This document shows, one piece after another, positions 52,318 through 60,666 of a stretch of DNA of 64,000 bases. Origin of the DNA: Nesterenkonia salmonea (GTDB taxonomy: Bacteria > Actinomycetota > Actinomycetes > Actinomycetales > Micrococcaceae); contig NZ_VAVZ01000003.1 in NCBI RefSeq assembly GCF_005771525.1, positions 577-64,576 on the forward strand, written 5' to 3'. The stretch's first letter is position 1. Every line of letters begins with the position of its first letter. The notes beneath the pieces were generated by a model. That model saw nothing but the letters and a program-made list of their open reading frames with translations. It was not told where the DNA came from and made no database searches. A program made the translations under genes and the position numbers.

Positions 52318-52344
52318 TTCTCAATAACTTGGACTTATTGTGAA
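52318..52344. promoter_or_regulatory. Operator-like inverted repeat before the CDF gene
   Basis: TTCTCAATAA, seven bases, TTATTGTGAA: 9 of 10 arm positions match. It ends 3 bases before the ATG and covers a TATTGT hexamer, so a bound repressor would block transcription. The A/T-rich arms resemble operators of ArsR/SmtB metal sensors; the regulator is not in the window. Confidence 0.6.
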
Positions 52345-52347
52345 TAC

Positions 52348-53307
52348 ATGGGATTCGGCCACAGTCATTCGGGCAGTCGCGCTACCGCCGGCACACATGG
52401 CACCGGGCAGCGACGTCGTCTAGTAATCGCCTGCGTCATTACTCTGAGCATCGTTGCCGTTCAAGGGATTGGGGCGTGGCTCACCGGTTCCCTGGCCTTG
52501 CTGACGGACGCTGTTCACTCGCTTGCGGACAGCATTGGACTAGTGATGGCGGTCATAGCTGCAAGTCTGATGTATCGCGGCGTCAGCGGCACACGCACCT
52601 GGGGATACCGCCGTGTGGAGATCATTGCCGCAGCCGCACAGGCAGGTCTGCTGGCGGGAATCGGCACATACGCTGCTGTCGAAGGGATCTCCCGACTCTA
52701 CGAGCCCCAAGAGGTACTGCACGTGGAGCTGCTACTCTTCGGCGCGGCAGGACTTTTCGGAAACATCATCTCGCTCCTGGTACTAGCACCCCGGCGCACG
52801 GAAAACCTGAACCTGCGAGCCGCCTTCCTTGAGGTCTCCGCCGATGCGCTTGGATCGTTGGGAGTCATGGTGGCCGCAGTGGTTATCTGGCTCACCAGCT
52901 GGCATCAGGCGGATGCTGTGGTGGCCCTTCTCATAGCGGCGATGATCGTGCCACGAGCGATACTGCTCCTGCGGGAAACTGGCCGAGTACTGTTGGAATT
53001 TACCCCACGCGGCCTGGATCTCGTTGAGGTACGTCGGCACATCATGGCGGTTGACCATGTCCAGGACGTCCACGATCTGCATGCCTCTACTGTGGCTACG
53101 GGACTGCCCGTCGTATCAGCGCATGTGGTGGTGGATGAGTCGTGCTTCACCAGCGGTTGCGCCCCGGACAAGCTGGCCGAACTGAGCACCTGCCTCTCTG
53201 ACCACTTCACTGTGTCGATTACACACTCGACTTTCCAGCTGGAGACCGCCGAACGCGCTTCCAATGAGCGCCTCACCCCCGGTGGGCAACCCTGCACACG
53301 ATTCTGA
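52348..53307 (+). CDS. Cation diffusion facilitator metal exporter
   Basis: 319 residues. The His-rich N-terminus (GFGHSHSGSR) precedes six helices. The CDF signature is GSLALLTDAVHSLADSIGLVMAV with metal ligands Asp and His, and a second pair in SADALGSLGVMVAAVVIW and WHQADAV. The C-terminal cytoplasmic domain has VDHVQDVHDLHASTVATG. Exports Zn2+ or a similar ion in exchange for protons. No Shine-Dalgarno; probably leaderless under the adjacent operator. Confidence 0.92.
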   Translation: MGFGHSHSGSRATAGTHGTGQRRRLVIACVITLSIVAVQGIGAWLTGSLALLTDAVHSLADSIGLVMAVIAASLMYRGVSGTRTWGYRRVEIIAAAAQAGLLAGIGTYAAVEGISRLYEPQEVLHVELLLFGAAGLFGNIISLLVLAPRRTENLNLRAAFLEVSADALGSLGVMVAAVVIWLTSWHQADAVVALLIAAMIVPRAILLLRETGRVLLEFTPRGLDLVEVRRHIMAVDHVQDVHDLHASTVATGLPVVSAHVVVDESCFTSGCAPDKLAELSTCLSDHFTVSITHSTFQLETAERASNERLTPGGQPCTRF

Positions 53308-53420
53308 ATGGGGGTTGCAGTCCTATCCGAACCTGATACGGTCCTGGTGGCGGCGCCAGCGTAGGCGCACCTTCTTTGGGGTACGACTGCGGCGGGCGTC
53401 GTTGATCGACCGTGCAACCC
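53286..53420 (+). promoter_or_regulatory. Mutually exclusive hairpins before ectD
   Basis: GGGTTGCA (53312-53319) can pair with GCAACCC upstream (53286-53292, inside the CDF gene end) or with TGCAACCC downstream (53413-53420), just before the ectD ribosome site. The enclosed 93 bases contain further GC-rich hairpins. The first fold could end CDF transcription; the second would structure the ectD leader. Pairings are seen; regulation is inferred. Confidence 0.35.
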
Positions 53421-53441
53421 AGACACAAGGAGGTGTGGCGC

Positions 53442-54341
53442 ATGACCACCGTTGCCCCCGAAGTGACAGACCTGTATCCGACCCGCAAGGGTGAGAATCG
53501 CGTTATCCCACGGCAGGACGAGGTCGTCCAGGGCGCAGCCGATCAGGGCCCCTTGAACGCCCATACGTTGGAGGATTTTGATCAGCTCGGGTACCTGACG
53601 ATCAACCAGCTCATCACAGATGATGAACTGGAACTGTTCCGCAATGAACTCCAGCGCCTCGCAAAAGACCCTGAGGTCAAAGCTGAGCGGCACACGGTGG
53701 TGGAAGCCAGCTCGAACGAAGTGCGTTCAATCTTCGATGTTCACAAAACCAACGAGATCTTTCGGAAGATCGCCCAGGATCCGCGCATTGTGGACAGGGC
53801 ACGGCAGATTCTCGGCTCGGAGGTCTACATCCATCAGAGCCGGATCAACTACAAGCCTGGCTTTGTGGGCAAAGAGTTCACATGGCATTCCGATTTTGAG
53901 ACCTGGCATGCCGAGGACGGAATGCCGAAGCCGCGCGCTGTGAGCATCTCGATCTCCCTGACGGACAACTACTCCTTCAATGGACCGTTGATGATCATGC
54001 CCGGTTCCCATAAGCACTATGTCTGCGCGGCTGGGGAAACCCCTGAGAACAACCACGAACAGTCGCTCATCATGCAGGGCGCAGGTGTGCCGGACCCACA
54101 GACTTTGGCTGAATTCGCAGACAGGTTCGGCATTGACGTGCTGGAGGGTCCCGCCGGTGGTGCGATCATGTTTGATTCCAACTGCATGCACGCCTCCAAT
54201 GGGAACGTCACGCCGTATCCGCGCTCCAACGTGTTTATCGTCTACAACTCAGTGGAGAACACCCTCCAGGAGCCCTTTGCAGCGCCGACGCGGCGGCCTG
54301 AGTTCCTGGGAAGCAGGGACTTTACACCGGTGGGTGATTGA
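53442..54341 (+). CDS. ectD: Ectoine hydroxylase
   Basis: 299 residues from ATG 53442 with AAGGAGG 8 bases upstream. The EctD signature FTWHSDFETWHAEDGMP is present; Fe(II) ligands His149, Asp151 and His250 (CMHASNGN). 2-oxoglutarate-dependent conversion of ectoine to 5-hydroxyectoine, an osmolyte. ectABC are not adjacent, so the gene depends on ectoine made elsewhere or imported. Confidence 0.93.
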   Translation: MTTVAPEVTDLYPTRKGENRVIPRQDEVVQGAADQGPLNAHTLEDFDQLGYLTINQLITDDELELFRNELQRLAKDPEVKAERHTVVEASSNEVRSIFDVHKTNEIFRKIAQDPRIVDRARQILGSEVYIHQSRINYKPGFVGKEFTWHSDFETWHAEDGMPKPRAVSISISLTDNYSFNGPLMIMPGSHKHYVCAAGETPENNHEQSLIMQGAGVPDPQTLAEFADRFGIDVLEGPAGGAIMFDSNCMHASNGNVTPYPRSNVFIVYNSVENTLQEPFAAPTRRPEFLGSRDFTPVGD

Positions 54342-54372
54342 GGAGCCTCGCGAGTGGGCTGGCTGAGGTTGG

Positions 54373-54705
54373 TCAGTGTGGGCGCTGCAGGGCGATGATG
54401 GCGTCCATATCATCATCGGGCGCGGTTTTGTTCCGGTCTGTTGCCCCGCAGGCTGTGCAGCGATGAATGAGGATGTAGCCCTTCTTGCCGGAGTAGTCGA
54501 CACCGACCGGTTTCATCGGCGCGCCACATTGGGCGGCCCGATCCCCTGGCAGCTCATCCACATGACGGGACCACAAGCAGTGCGGGCAATGATTGCGATA
54601 GCTGCCCCCGGTATGCCGCGCGATCTTGCCGCCGCACTGGATGCAGCTAAACCCAGTATTTTCTACGTTGCGCCTGCCTAGGGCGGCATCACTGCCGGAG
54701 CTCAC
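54373..54705 (-). CDS. RNHCP-domain zinc-ribbon protein
   Basis: 110 residues from GTG 54705, selected because GGAGG lies 6 bases upstream inside the trmH 3' end; the gene overlaps trmH by 17 bases. Motifs: FSCIQCGGKI, GGSYRNHCPHCLWSRHVD (which names the family) and LIHRCTACGATDRNKTAPDD. Three Cys-x2-Cys pairs probably bind zinc. Function unknown; translation coupled to the RNA methyltransferase. Confidence 0.85.
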   Translation of the reverse strand: MSSGSDAALGRRNVENTGFSCIQCGGKIARHTGGSYRNHCPHCLWSRHVDELPGDRAAQCGAPMKPVGVDYSGKKGYILIHRCTACGATDRNKTAPDDDMDAIIALQRPH

Positions 54706-55690
54706 CAGGAGCCTCCACGCCTGACACCGGTGCCAGGTCCTGCGCTGTGGCTGTGGCATAGAGACACAGAGTTGCTGCAGTAGAGACGTTCAGCGACTCC
54801 GCCCGGCCATAGATGGGAATCGAGACTGCGGCATCAGCCAGAGCGAGCTCATGCGCGCTGAGTCCTTGAGCCTCATTGCCGAACAGCCACAGTGTCCGAC
54901 CAGCGGCGCTGACTCGCCGCCCTGCGGTCGAAGGCGAACTAAGCTCATGGAGTGTCAGATCCGCCTGACCCGCGGCGGCCAGCACCTGAACTCCGTTTGG
55001 CTGAACAAAACGGGCATATTCAGCGATGTCTATACCGGTGAATATCGGCAGATGGAAATGCGACCCCGCTGCAGCCCGCACAACTTTTGGGGACCATGGG
55101 TCCGCTGAGCCGGCAGCGAGCACTACGAGCTCGGCCCCTGCAGCATCAGCGGCCCGGATGATGGTTCCCACATTGCCCGGATCTTGAACCCGAACAACAC
55201 CTGCTATGAGGGAGACAGGTGAAGCTACCGTAGCCGACTCAAGCGACCGAAAGTCAGCATCTCCGTCGGGGATGCGCGAGACCGCAACTAAACCCTGGGA
55301 GGTCTCAGCGTCCCCCATGGCGGCCAGTACTTCCGGTGTCGCTTCGCGGAGAAACGGTCGGGCATCACGCGGCAGATCGATGGTGGGGTCGAAGAGCACT
55401 CCACGCATACGGTCCAGAAGTGCCTCGACATCCGGGAATCTCTGGACCGCCGCGGCGTCGAAAAACAGTGCATCCAGCTGGGGAAGTCTGGGGGCCTCGG
55501 GGGCCCCGGGAAGTGCCACAGCGTCGTCGGGTTCATATCTGGCCAACCAGACTTTCAGCGCCTCCCGCACCGGCTGAGGGCCCTCAGCCAGAAATAAGCG
55601 CTGCTTCTTCCGTCCGCCTCGTGTGGCTAATGCAGCGACACGCTTGACGCGCTCACTGCGGGGGTTGTCCATGAGATATTCGTCAGTCAC
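54689..55690 (-). CDS. TrmH/SpoU-family RNA 2'-O-methyltransferase
   Basis: 333 residues. The substrate-binding N-terminal part (RVAALATRGGRKKQRLFLAE) is followed by the SPOUT domain: GNVGTIIRAADAAGAELVVL (motif 1), LWLFGNEAQGLSAHE (motif 2) and ESLNVSTAATLCLYAT (motif 3) forming the trefoil-knot AdoMet site. Methylates a ribose in rRNA or tRNA. It follows rplT, as is usual in actinobacteria, but pheST, which normally comes next, is absent here. Confidence 0.9.
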   Translation of the reverse strand: MTDEYLMDNPRSERVKRVAALATRGGRKKQRLFLAEGPQPVREALKVWLARYEPDDAVALPGAPEAPRLPQLDALFFDAAAVQRFPDVEALLDRMRGVLFDPTIDLPRDARPFLREATPEVLAAMGDAETSQGLVAVSRIPDGDADFRSLESATVASPVSLIAGVVRVQDPGNVGTIIRAADAAGAELVVLAAGSADPWSPKVVRAAAGSHFHLPIFTGIDIAEYARFVQPNGVQVLAAAGQADLTLHELSSPSTAGRRVSAAGRTLWLFGNEAQGLSAHELALADAAVSIPIYGRAESLNVSTAATLCLYATATAQDLAPVSGVEAPGELRQ

Positions 55691-55806
55691 TAGGTCATTC
55701 TCTCAGGCCCCAGTGCACAATCGGATAGGACGCTGCAGAAGGCCTCCTTAAGAGTCCTATCGAGTCTCGCACAAACACCGGAAATATCGGCTCAGCTGGC
55801 ACAGGC

Positions 55807-55852
55807 GATGGGATGAAGAGTGGCGCGAGTGCTGGTGTCCCAACGAGCGCGC
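55807..55852. repeat. Pseudoknot-topology intergenic element, copy C
   Basis: Stem 1 GATGGGAT (55807-55814) with GTCCCAAC (55837-55844), one mismatch and one G-U. Stem 2 GCGCG (55823-55827) with CGCGC (55848-55852). It shares CCCAACG-x-GCGC-x2-GATAA with copy A at 45.1 kb. It lies between trmH and rplT, next to the rplT terminator. Weaker than copies A and B. Confidence 0.45.
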
Positions 55853-55872
55853 GATAACCGGGTATTAACGCA

Positions 55873-55908
55873 GCAATGCCCGCTCCACCGAGTGGAAGCG
55901 GGCATTGC
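55873..55908. terminator. rplT terminator hairpin
   Basis: GCAATGCCCGCT and AGCGGGCATTGC pair perfectly over 12 bp, with an inner CCAC/GTGG. It stands 16 bases after the rplT stop (minus strand). No U-tract. Confidence 0.8.
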
Positions 55909-55924
55909 GTGTCTGCTCAGAAGA

Positions 55925-56311
55925 TCAGGCGTTGGCCTTCGGAGCGTTGACGTCGGAAGGCAGAGCCTTGCGGGCGGTCTCAACCAATGACCCGAAGGCG
56001 TTCGAGTCGGAGACGGCCAGCTCGGCCAGCATCCTGCGGTCAACCTCTACACCGGCAGCCTTCAAACCCTGGATGAAGCGGTTGTAGGTCATGCCGTGAG
56101 CGCGGGAAGCAGCATTGATGCGCTGGATCCAGAGACGACGGAAATCGCCTTTGCGCTTCTTGCGGTGCTGGTAGTTGTAGGTGTAGCTGTGCAGCAGCTG
56201 CTCTTTAGCCTTGCGGTACAGGCGGGAGCGCTGTCCGCGGTAGCCGGAAGCCCGGTCAAGGACTTTACGGCGCTTCTTGTGGGCGTTGATAGCCCTTTTT
56301 ACACGTGCCAT
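55925..56311 (-). CDS. rplT: 50S ribosomal protein L20
   Basis: 128 residues. Typical L20: [56 protein letters not shown] and [21 protein letters not shown]. Assembles early on 23S rRNA. Follows rpmI by 50 bases. Confidence 0.97.
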   Translation of the reverse strand: MARVKRAINAHKKRRKVLDRASGYRGQRSRLYRKAKEQLLHSYTYNYQHRKKRKGDFRRLWIQRINAASRAHGMTYNRFIQGLKAAGVEVDRRMLAELAVSDSNAFGSLVETARKALPSDVNAPKANA

Positions 56312-56361
56312 TACTATTTCTCCTGTGAGCTAAGTCTGTGGTCTTGCTTGATGCTTGTGGC

Positions 56362-56556
56362 TCAGAGGCCCAGCATCTTTTTGATGCGCTTTTCGTCGGC
56401 CTTGGTTACGATCTGGTCAGATGCCAGGCGACGGGTCAGACGCGAAGACTTGTGCTCCAGGTAGTGGCGGCGGTTAGCCTGCTGGCGCTTGATCTTGCCG
56501 GAGCCGGTTTGCTTGAATCGCTTTTTGGCTCCGGAGTGAGTCTTGTTCTTCGGCAT
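56362..56556 (-). CDS. rpmI: 50S ribosomal protein L35
   Basis: 64 residues from ATG 56556 ([20 protein letters not shown]), preceded by GAAGGAG. Basic throughout; ends RIKKMLGL. A 285-base gap separates it from infC, larger than usual for this operon and containing a structured segment. Confidence 0.97.
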   Translation of the reverse strand: MPKNKTHSGAKKRFKQTGSGKIKRQQANRRHYLEHKSSRLTRRLASDQIVTKADEKRIKKMLGL

Positions 56557-56637
56557 TGAGCCGCACTCCTTCTGTTCGTTCGGACCTGCAGTACCTTGGA
56601 ATGATCGACGGAACAATCACGACGACGGCACAGAGGT

Positions 56638-56672
56638 GGACTGCCCAACTCATCAAAGATGAGCAGCAGTCC
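56638..56672. promoter_or_regulatory. Stem-loop in the infC-rpmI spacer
   Basis: GGACTGC/GCAGTCC with an inner CTCATC/GATGAG around a three-base loop. It lies about 80 bases before rpmI in the transcribed strand, where L20-type autoregulatory leaders occur. No U-tract follows, so it is not a plain terminator. I did not match it to a known leader class. Confidence 0.35.
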
Positions 56673-56841
56673 CTTTGTCTTGGACTGGAAGCGCGCTCCG
56701 CAAGCGGGCACAATGCCTCCAGGCCCAGCAGCCAATACTACGGGAACACCACTGCTGACCAAAATTTCCTGGCCAGCGCCGCTGGCGACCACCTGGCTGG
56801 AAGGCCTCTTCTTCGAGACCTGCAGTCAGGTGTGGGCCAAA

Positions 56842-57555
56842 TCAGCGGTTCTTGAGCTCGTCCGGGAGGTAGTCCTCCATGGAATTGGAGAGCGGCTTGA
56901 CGTCCTTCTGATCAGTGGACATCCGCTTCTGGCGCTCCTGAGTCTTCTGGGCGCGACGCTCATTCTTAGCTTTGGTCTTGGCCTTGTTGTCCTCATTGTC
57001 CGAGACTTCACCGTCACCGGTGGCGGCAGCCTTCGCCTGCTGAGCCTTAGTGCGCAGGGGTCCCACGACCATCACCATGTGCCGGCCGTCCTGGCGAGGG
57101 GAAGACTCCACCTGACCCAAGTCGGCGACGTCTTCGCTGAACCGCTGAAGGAGCCGCACGCCCATCTCTGGGCGCTGCTGCTCACGTCCACGGAACTGAA
57201 TCATCGCTTTGACCTTGTCACCGGCGTCGAGGAAACGCCGGGCGTGACCAACCTTGGTGTGGTAGTCGTGGTCGTCAATCTTCAGCCGGAAGCGGACTTC
57301 CTTGAGCGTGGTGGTTGACTGGTTCTTGCGGGATTCACGGGCCTTGACGGCGGCCTCGTACTTCCACTTGCCGAAGTCCATCAGCTTGCAGACGGGCGGC
57401 TTGGCCTGCGGAGCAACCTCGACCAGATCAAGATCAGCTTCGCCCGCCAAACGCAGTGCGTCTTCAATTCTGACGATGCCCACTTGTTCCCCTTGGGGCC
57501 CAACGAGACGGACTTCTGGAACTCGGATACGGCTGTTGATGCGTGGTTCGCTGAT
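56842..57555 (-). CDS. infC: Translation initiation factor IF-3, AUC start
   Basis: 237 residues. The N-terminal domain starts [19 protein letters not shown] and continues [20 protein letters not shown]; the C-terminal domain has [15 protein letters not shown] and [11 protein letters not shown]. The homologous start falls on ATC 57555, with AGGAG 8 bases upstream. No ATG, GTG or TTG exists between it and the in-frame TAA upstream. Rare start codons on infC allow IF-3 to repress its own translation. The Lys/Arg-rich tail is an actinobacterial extension. Confidence 0.93.
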   Translation of the reverse strand: MSEPRINSRIRVPEVRLVGPQGEQVGIVRIEDALRLAGEADLDLVEVAPQAKPPVCKLMDFGKWKYEAAVKARESRKNQSTTTLKEVRFRLKIDDHDYHTKVGHARRFLDAGDKVKAMIQFRGREQQRPEMGVRLLQRFSEDVADLGQVESSPRQDGRHMVMVVGPLRTKAQQAKAAATGDGEVSDNEDNKAKTKAKNERRAQKTQERQKRMSTDQKDVKPLSNSMEDYLPDELKNR

Positions 57556-57648
57556 CTGTCTTGCTCCTGATTCGATGAGTTACTCTCTGAGGCCGATGTT
57601 TAGGCACGCAGTGGCGCGGTCCAAATCGACTGTGAGAATCTTATCAGT

Positions 57649-58041
57649 ATGACTAGTGACCAGAACACCCCGGATACCGCAATGACGCCGGATGATGACA
57701 TCGCCTCACTCACAGGCACCCATACGCGTGACATTGCAGAGGTACCCGCCGTTGAGCTGATCAACACCGTGGCTGTGCACCTGATGAGTGCCGCAGCAGT
57801 GAAAACCGGCTTGGCAGACGGACCAGATGCAGCCGATCTTCAGGATCTCGATGAGGCACGCAAACTCATTACCGCCCTTGCTGGGTTGGTGACCGCAGCA
57901 GCACCGGAGGTCGGCTCTACCCATGCAGCTCCCCTGCGCGACGGAGTCCGCTCCCTGCAGCTGGCATTCCGCGAAGCATCGATTATCACCGACGCTCCCG
58001 GCAAGGGCCCCGGTGAGAAGTGGACCGGGGCGGTCAGCTAA
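57649..58041 (+). CDS. DUF1844 protein
   Basis: 130 residues. The conserved core VPAVELINTVAVHLMSAAAV and LDEARKLITALAGLV match DUF1844. It is divergent from infC by 93 bases, a conserved actinobacterial neighbourhood. The N-terminal 30 residues are acidic and probably disordered. Small cytoplasmic protein, function unknown. Confidence 0.88.
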   Translation: MTSDQNTPDTAMTPDDDIASLTGTHTRDIAEVPAVELINTVAVHLMSAAAVKTGLADGPDAADLQDLDEARKLITALAGLVTAAAPEVGSTHAAPLRDGVRSLQLAFREASIITDAPGKGPGEKWTGAVS

Positions 58042-58153
58042 CCCCTTCTGACCATGGGTCGAGGGACTGCGACTCGAAAAATGAGAAAACCCGCCTGAAC
58101 TTCTCATAGTCGTCTCATGGCTGTCTCACTTTCGCCGACCAGGCTGGGTGACC

Positions 58154-59401
58154 ATGAGCATTACAGTCGCAATGTACTCCCACGACTCCGTGGGACTTGG
58201 TCACGCCCGTAGAAACCGCGCCTTGGCCTTCGCCCTGGCGGCAGACCTTCCGCGCATCACCGGCGAACGAGTCCGCGGCCTCCTGGTCGCCGGGCATCCG
58301 GGCGCCACAGCCGATGCCCTGCCCGACGGTTGGGACTGGCTTGTGCTGCCCGGGTTCACCGCGACTGCTTCCGGGTACACCTCCCGCAGCCTCGATGTCA
58401 GTTCCGAACGCCTGTGGCATCTGCGCAGTTCCACAGCAGCGGCAGCCCTTGAGGCGATGAACCCAGACCTATTCATCGTGGACCGGCACCCTTTCGGCGT
58501 AGACAACGAGCTACTCCCCGCCCTAGAAGCACTTCGTGGTGCGGGCACCCGGTGCGTTCTCGGTATGCGCGATGTCCTGGACCGCCCCGAGGTCGCCAGT
58601 CAGGAATGGACCGGCCTCGGCGGAGCAGCTGGAGTTGCGCACTATTACTCGGCGCTCTGGATCTACGGCGATCGTGGAGTCCACGACCCGCTGGCCACCG
58701 GGGAGATCCCACCTGAGCTGTCCTCTATGACGACGTTCACCGGCTTTCTTTCCCACGGCAGACCCGATGACCCACTGAACGCAGCAGTGCCCACCACCGA
58801 GCCCTATGTGCTGACCATGGTCGGGGGCGGCTCCGACGGCAAATCTGTGGCGTTGGCCGCAACGCAGGCGCATATCCCTGCCGGTCACCGCCACCTCATC
58901 CTCACCGGTCCTCAGATGCCACCCGCGGACCATCAGCAGATTCTCGACGCTGTACATCACTCCCCTACGGCTCCGGACCGGGTCCACATCACCCGCTACG
59001 CGCCTTATGTGCCGCACCTGGTGCGGGACGCATCCGCCGTGATCTCAATGGGCGGGTACAACTCGCTTGCCGAGATCATGGCCACCGCGACTCCTGCGCT
59101 CATCGTGCCCCGCAGCTCACGGCGCCAGGAGCAACGGATCCGCGCCCGTGCTTTGGCCGCTGTGCAAGCAGTCGACACGATCACCCCTGAACACCTCAGC
59201 TCCGAGGCGCTTTCCGCCTGGTTGACCAGCTCTGTCGGCCAGAGGTGCCAGCGCGACGCCCTGGATCTGGACGGACTGACCAGGCTCGGCGATATCGCCG
59301 CACTCGAGCTCGCCGCGGGGAAAAAACTCAAACGCCCCTCAGAATCTCCCGCAGATTCGACTCTTGAACCCACCGCAACCATTGACGCACTCCCACACTA
59401 A
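58154..59401 (+). CDS. GT-B glycosyltransferase (COG4671-like)
   Basis: 415 residues from ATG 58154 (GTG 58148 possible). N-terminus MYSHDSVGLGHARRNRALAF, then FIVDRHPFGVDNEL and FLSHGRPDD. The C-terminal half has TMVGGGSDGK and VISMGGYNSLAEIMATATPALIVPR, a GT28/MurG-like donor site ending in a Gln-Arg pair (RRQEQRI). First gene of a glycan operon; 14 bases to the next gene. Acts in the cytoplasm on an unknown acceptor. Confidence 0.82.
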   Translation: MSITVAMYSHDSVGLGHARRNRALAFALAADLPRITGERVRGLLVAGHPGATADALPDGWDWLVLPGFTATASGYTSRSLDVSSERLWHLRSSTAAAALEAMNPDLFIVDRHPFGVDNELLPALEALRGAGTRCVLGMRDVLDRPEVASQEWTGLGGAAGVAHYYSALWIYGDRGVHDPLATGEIPPELSSMTTFTGFLSHGRPDDPLNAAVPTTEPYVLTMVGGGSDGKSVALAATQAHIPAGHRHLILTGPQMPPADHQQILDAVHHSPTAPDRVHITRYAPYVPHLVRDASAVISMGGYNSLAEIMATATPALIVPRSSRRQEQRIRARALAAVQAVDTITPEHLSSEALSAWLTSSVGQRCQRDALDLDGLTRLGDIAALELAAGKKLKRPSESPADSTLEPTATIDALPH

Positions 59402-59415
59402 GAGGTCGATTCCAG

Positions 59416-60666
59416 ATGCCCACTACACCCGTTATCGGTTACGTCCTGAAGATGTACCCCAGGTTCTCAGAAACGTTCATTGTCTCTGAGATCCTGGCAC
59501 GCGAAGCAGCTGGAGAGCGCATCGTCATCTTCAGCCTGAGACCACCCGCCGACACGCGCTTTCACGCAGAGTTGGCGCAGGTCAAAGCTCCCGTGATCCA
59601 TCTCCCACGGACCTCGAACGCGGCCAAACTCTGGCAGCGCTTGGCTGAGGTCTGCGATAACCCGCGCCTAGGAGCCGGAATTCAACGCAGGATCTCCGAC
59701 CTGCTGGAGGCAGACCTCGACGACGCTTTTCAAGCCGTAATGCTCGCCCAGGCGGCACAGCAGCATGGTGTGACACACCTGCACGCTCACTTCGCATCAG
59801 TGGCAACAACCGTCGCAAGACTAGCGGGGGCCATAGCGGAACTTCCCTACTCCTTCACCGCTCACGCCAAAGACATCTTCCACGAGGATGTAGACCAGCA
59901 GGAGCTGGAACAGAAACTCTCCGACGCCCACCACTGCGTGACGATCTCGGAGTACAACCTGCGTGATCTGCGCCGCCGCTTCCCAGCTGCCACCGATCGG
60001 CTCCACTTGGTGCGCAACGGCCTATCGCTGGAGAAGTTCCCCTACCAGCCACACCGGCAGCCCCCGACCGTACCTCGTATCCTCGCCGTGGGGAGGCTAG
60101 TGGAGAAAAAGGGTTTCGGCTTCCTCATAGATGCCATTGCCGGGCTTCGAGAACGTGGACTTCACGCTCAGGCCGATATTGTTGGCGACGGCCCGCTGGC
60201 TGGGGAGCTGGAGTCGCAGATCGCACAACGGGGCCTCCAGGACAGCGTCCACCTGCTCGGTGCCCGCACCCAGTCCGAGGTCTCGCATCTGATGGGTTGC
60301 CATGATGTGTTCGCCGCGCCGTTCGTTGTCGGATCCGACGGCAACGCAGACGGGCTCCCGACAGTACTGCTAGAAGCGATGGCCCGCGGTATCCGCTGTG
60401 TGGCCGCTGATGTGACGGCGGTCGGTGAAGTGATCCGCGATTCTGAGACCGGCTGGCTCGTACCCTCCGGTGATGTCGAAGCGCTCATCACCGCGCTTGC
60501 CGATGCAGTGCGCCGTGTGGAGCCAACGGTCGTCACAGATGCTGCCCGGGCCCTGGTGGAACTGGAATTCGACTCCGTACGCCAGGCGGCCCAACTCCGC
60601 GAGTTGGTCAGCTCTGGGGTTCCGGAACCCGTCCCCGCTCTCGGCCGGTTGGAGGTGCTGTCATGA
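59416..60666 (+). CDS. GT4 glycosyltransferase (WcaL/colanic-acid-like)
   Basis: 416 residues. N-terminus GYVLKMYPRFSETFIVSEIL is typical of exopolysaccharide GT4 enzymes, followed by HLHAHFASVATTVARLAG and YSFTAHAKDIF. Donor half: ILAVGRLVEKKGFGFLIDAI, ADIVGDGPLAGELE and DGLPTVLLEAMARGIRCV. The last codons overlap the next gene by 4 bases. Builds a cell-surface or exported glycan by inference. Confidence 0.88.
   Translation: MPTTPVIGYVLKMYPRFSETFIVSEILAREAAGERIVIFSLRPPADTRFHAELAQVKAPVIHLPRTSNAAKLWQRLAEVCDNPRLGAGIQRRISDLLEADLDDAFQAVMLAQAAQQHGVTHLHAHFASVATTVARLAGAIAELPYSFTAHAKDIFHEDVDQQELEQKLSDAHHCVTISEYNLRDLRRRFPAATDRLHLVRNGLSLEKFPYQPHRQPPTVPRILAVGRLVEKKGFGFLIDAIAGLRERGLHAQADIVGDGPLAGELESQIAQRGLQDSVHLLGARTQSEVSHLMGCHDVFAAPFVVGSDGNADGLPTVLLEAMARGIRCVAADVTAVGEVIRDSETGWLVPSGDVEALITALADAVRRVEPTVVTDAARALVELEFDSVRQAAQLRELVSSGVPEPVPALGRLEVLS

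Noticed and set aside
56436-56792. Minus-strand ORF across the infC-rpmI spacer
   Set aside because: It overlaps rpmI out of frame and turns into an Arg/Ser-rich shadow; the spacer is better read as untranslated.
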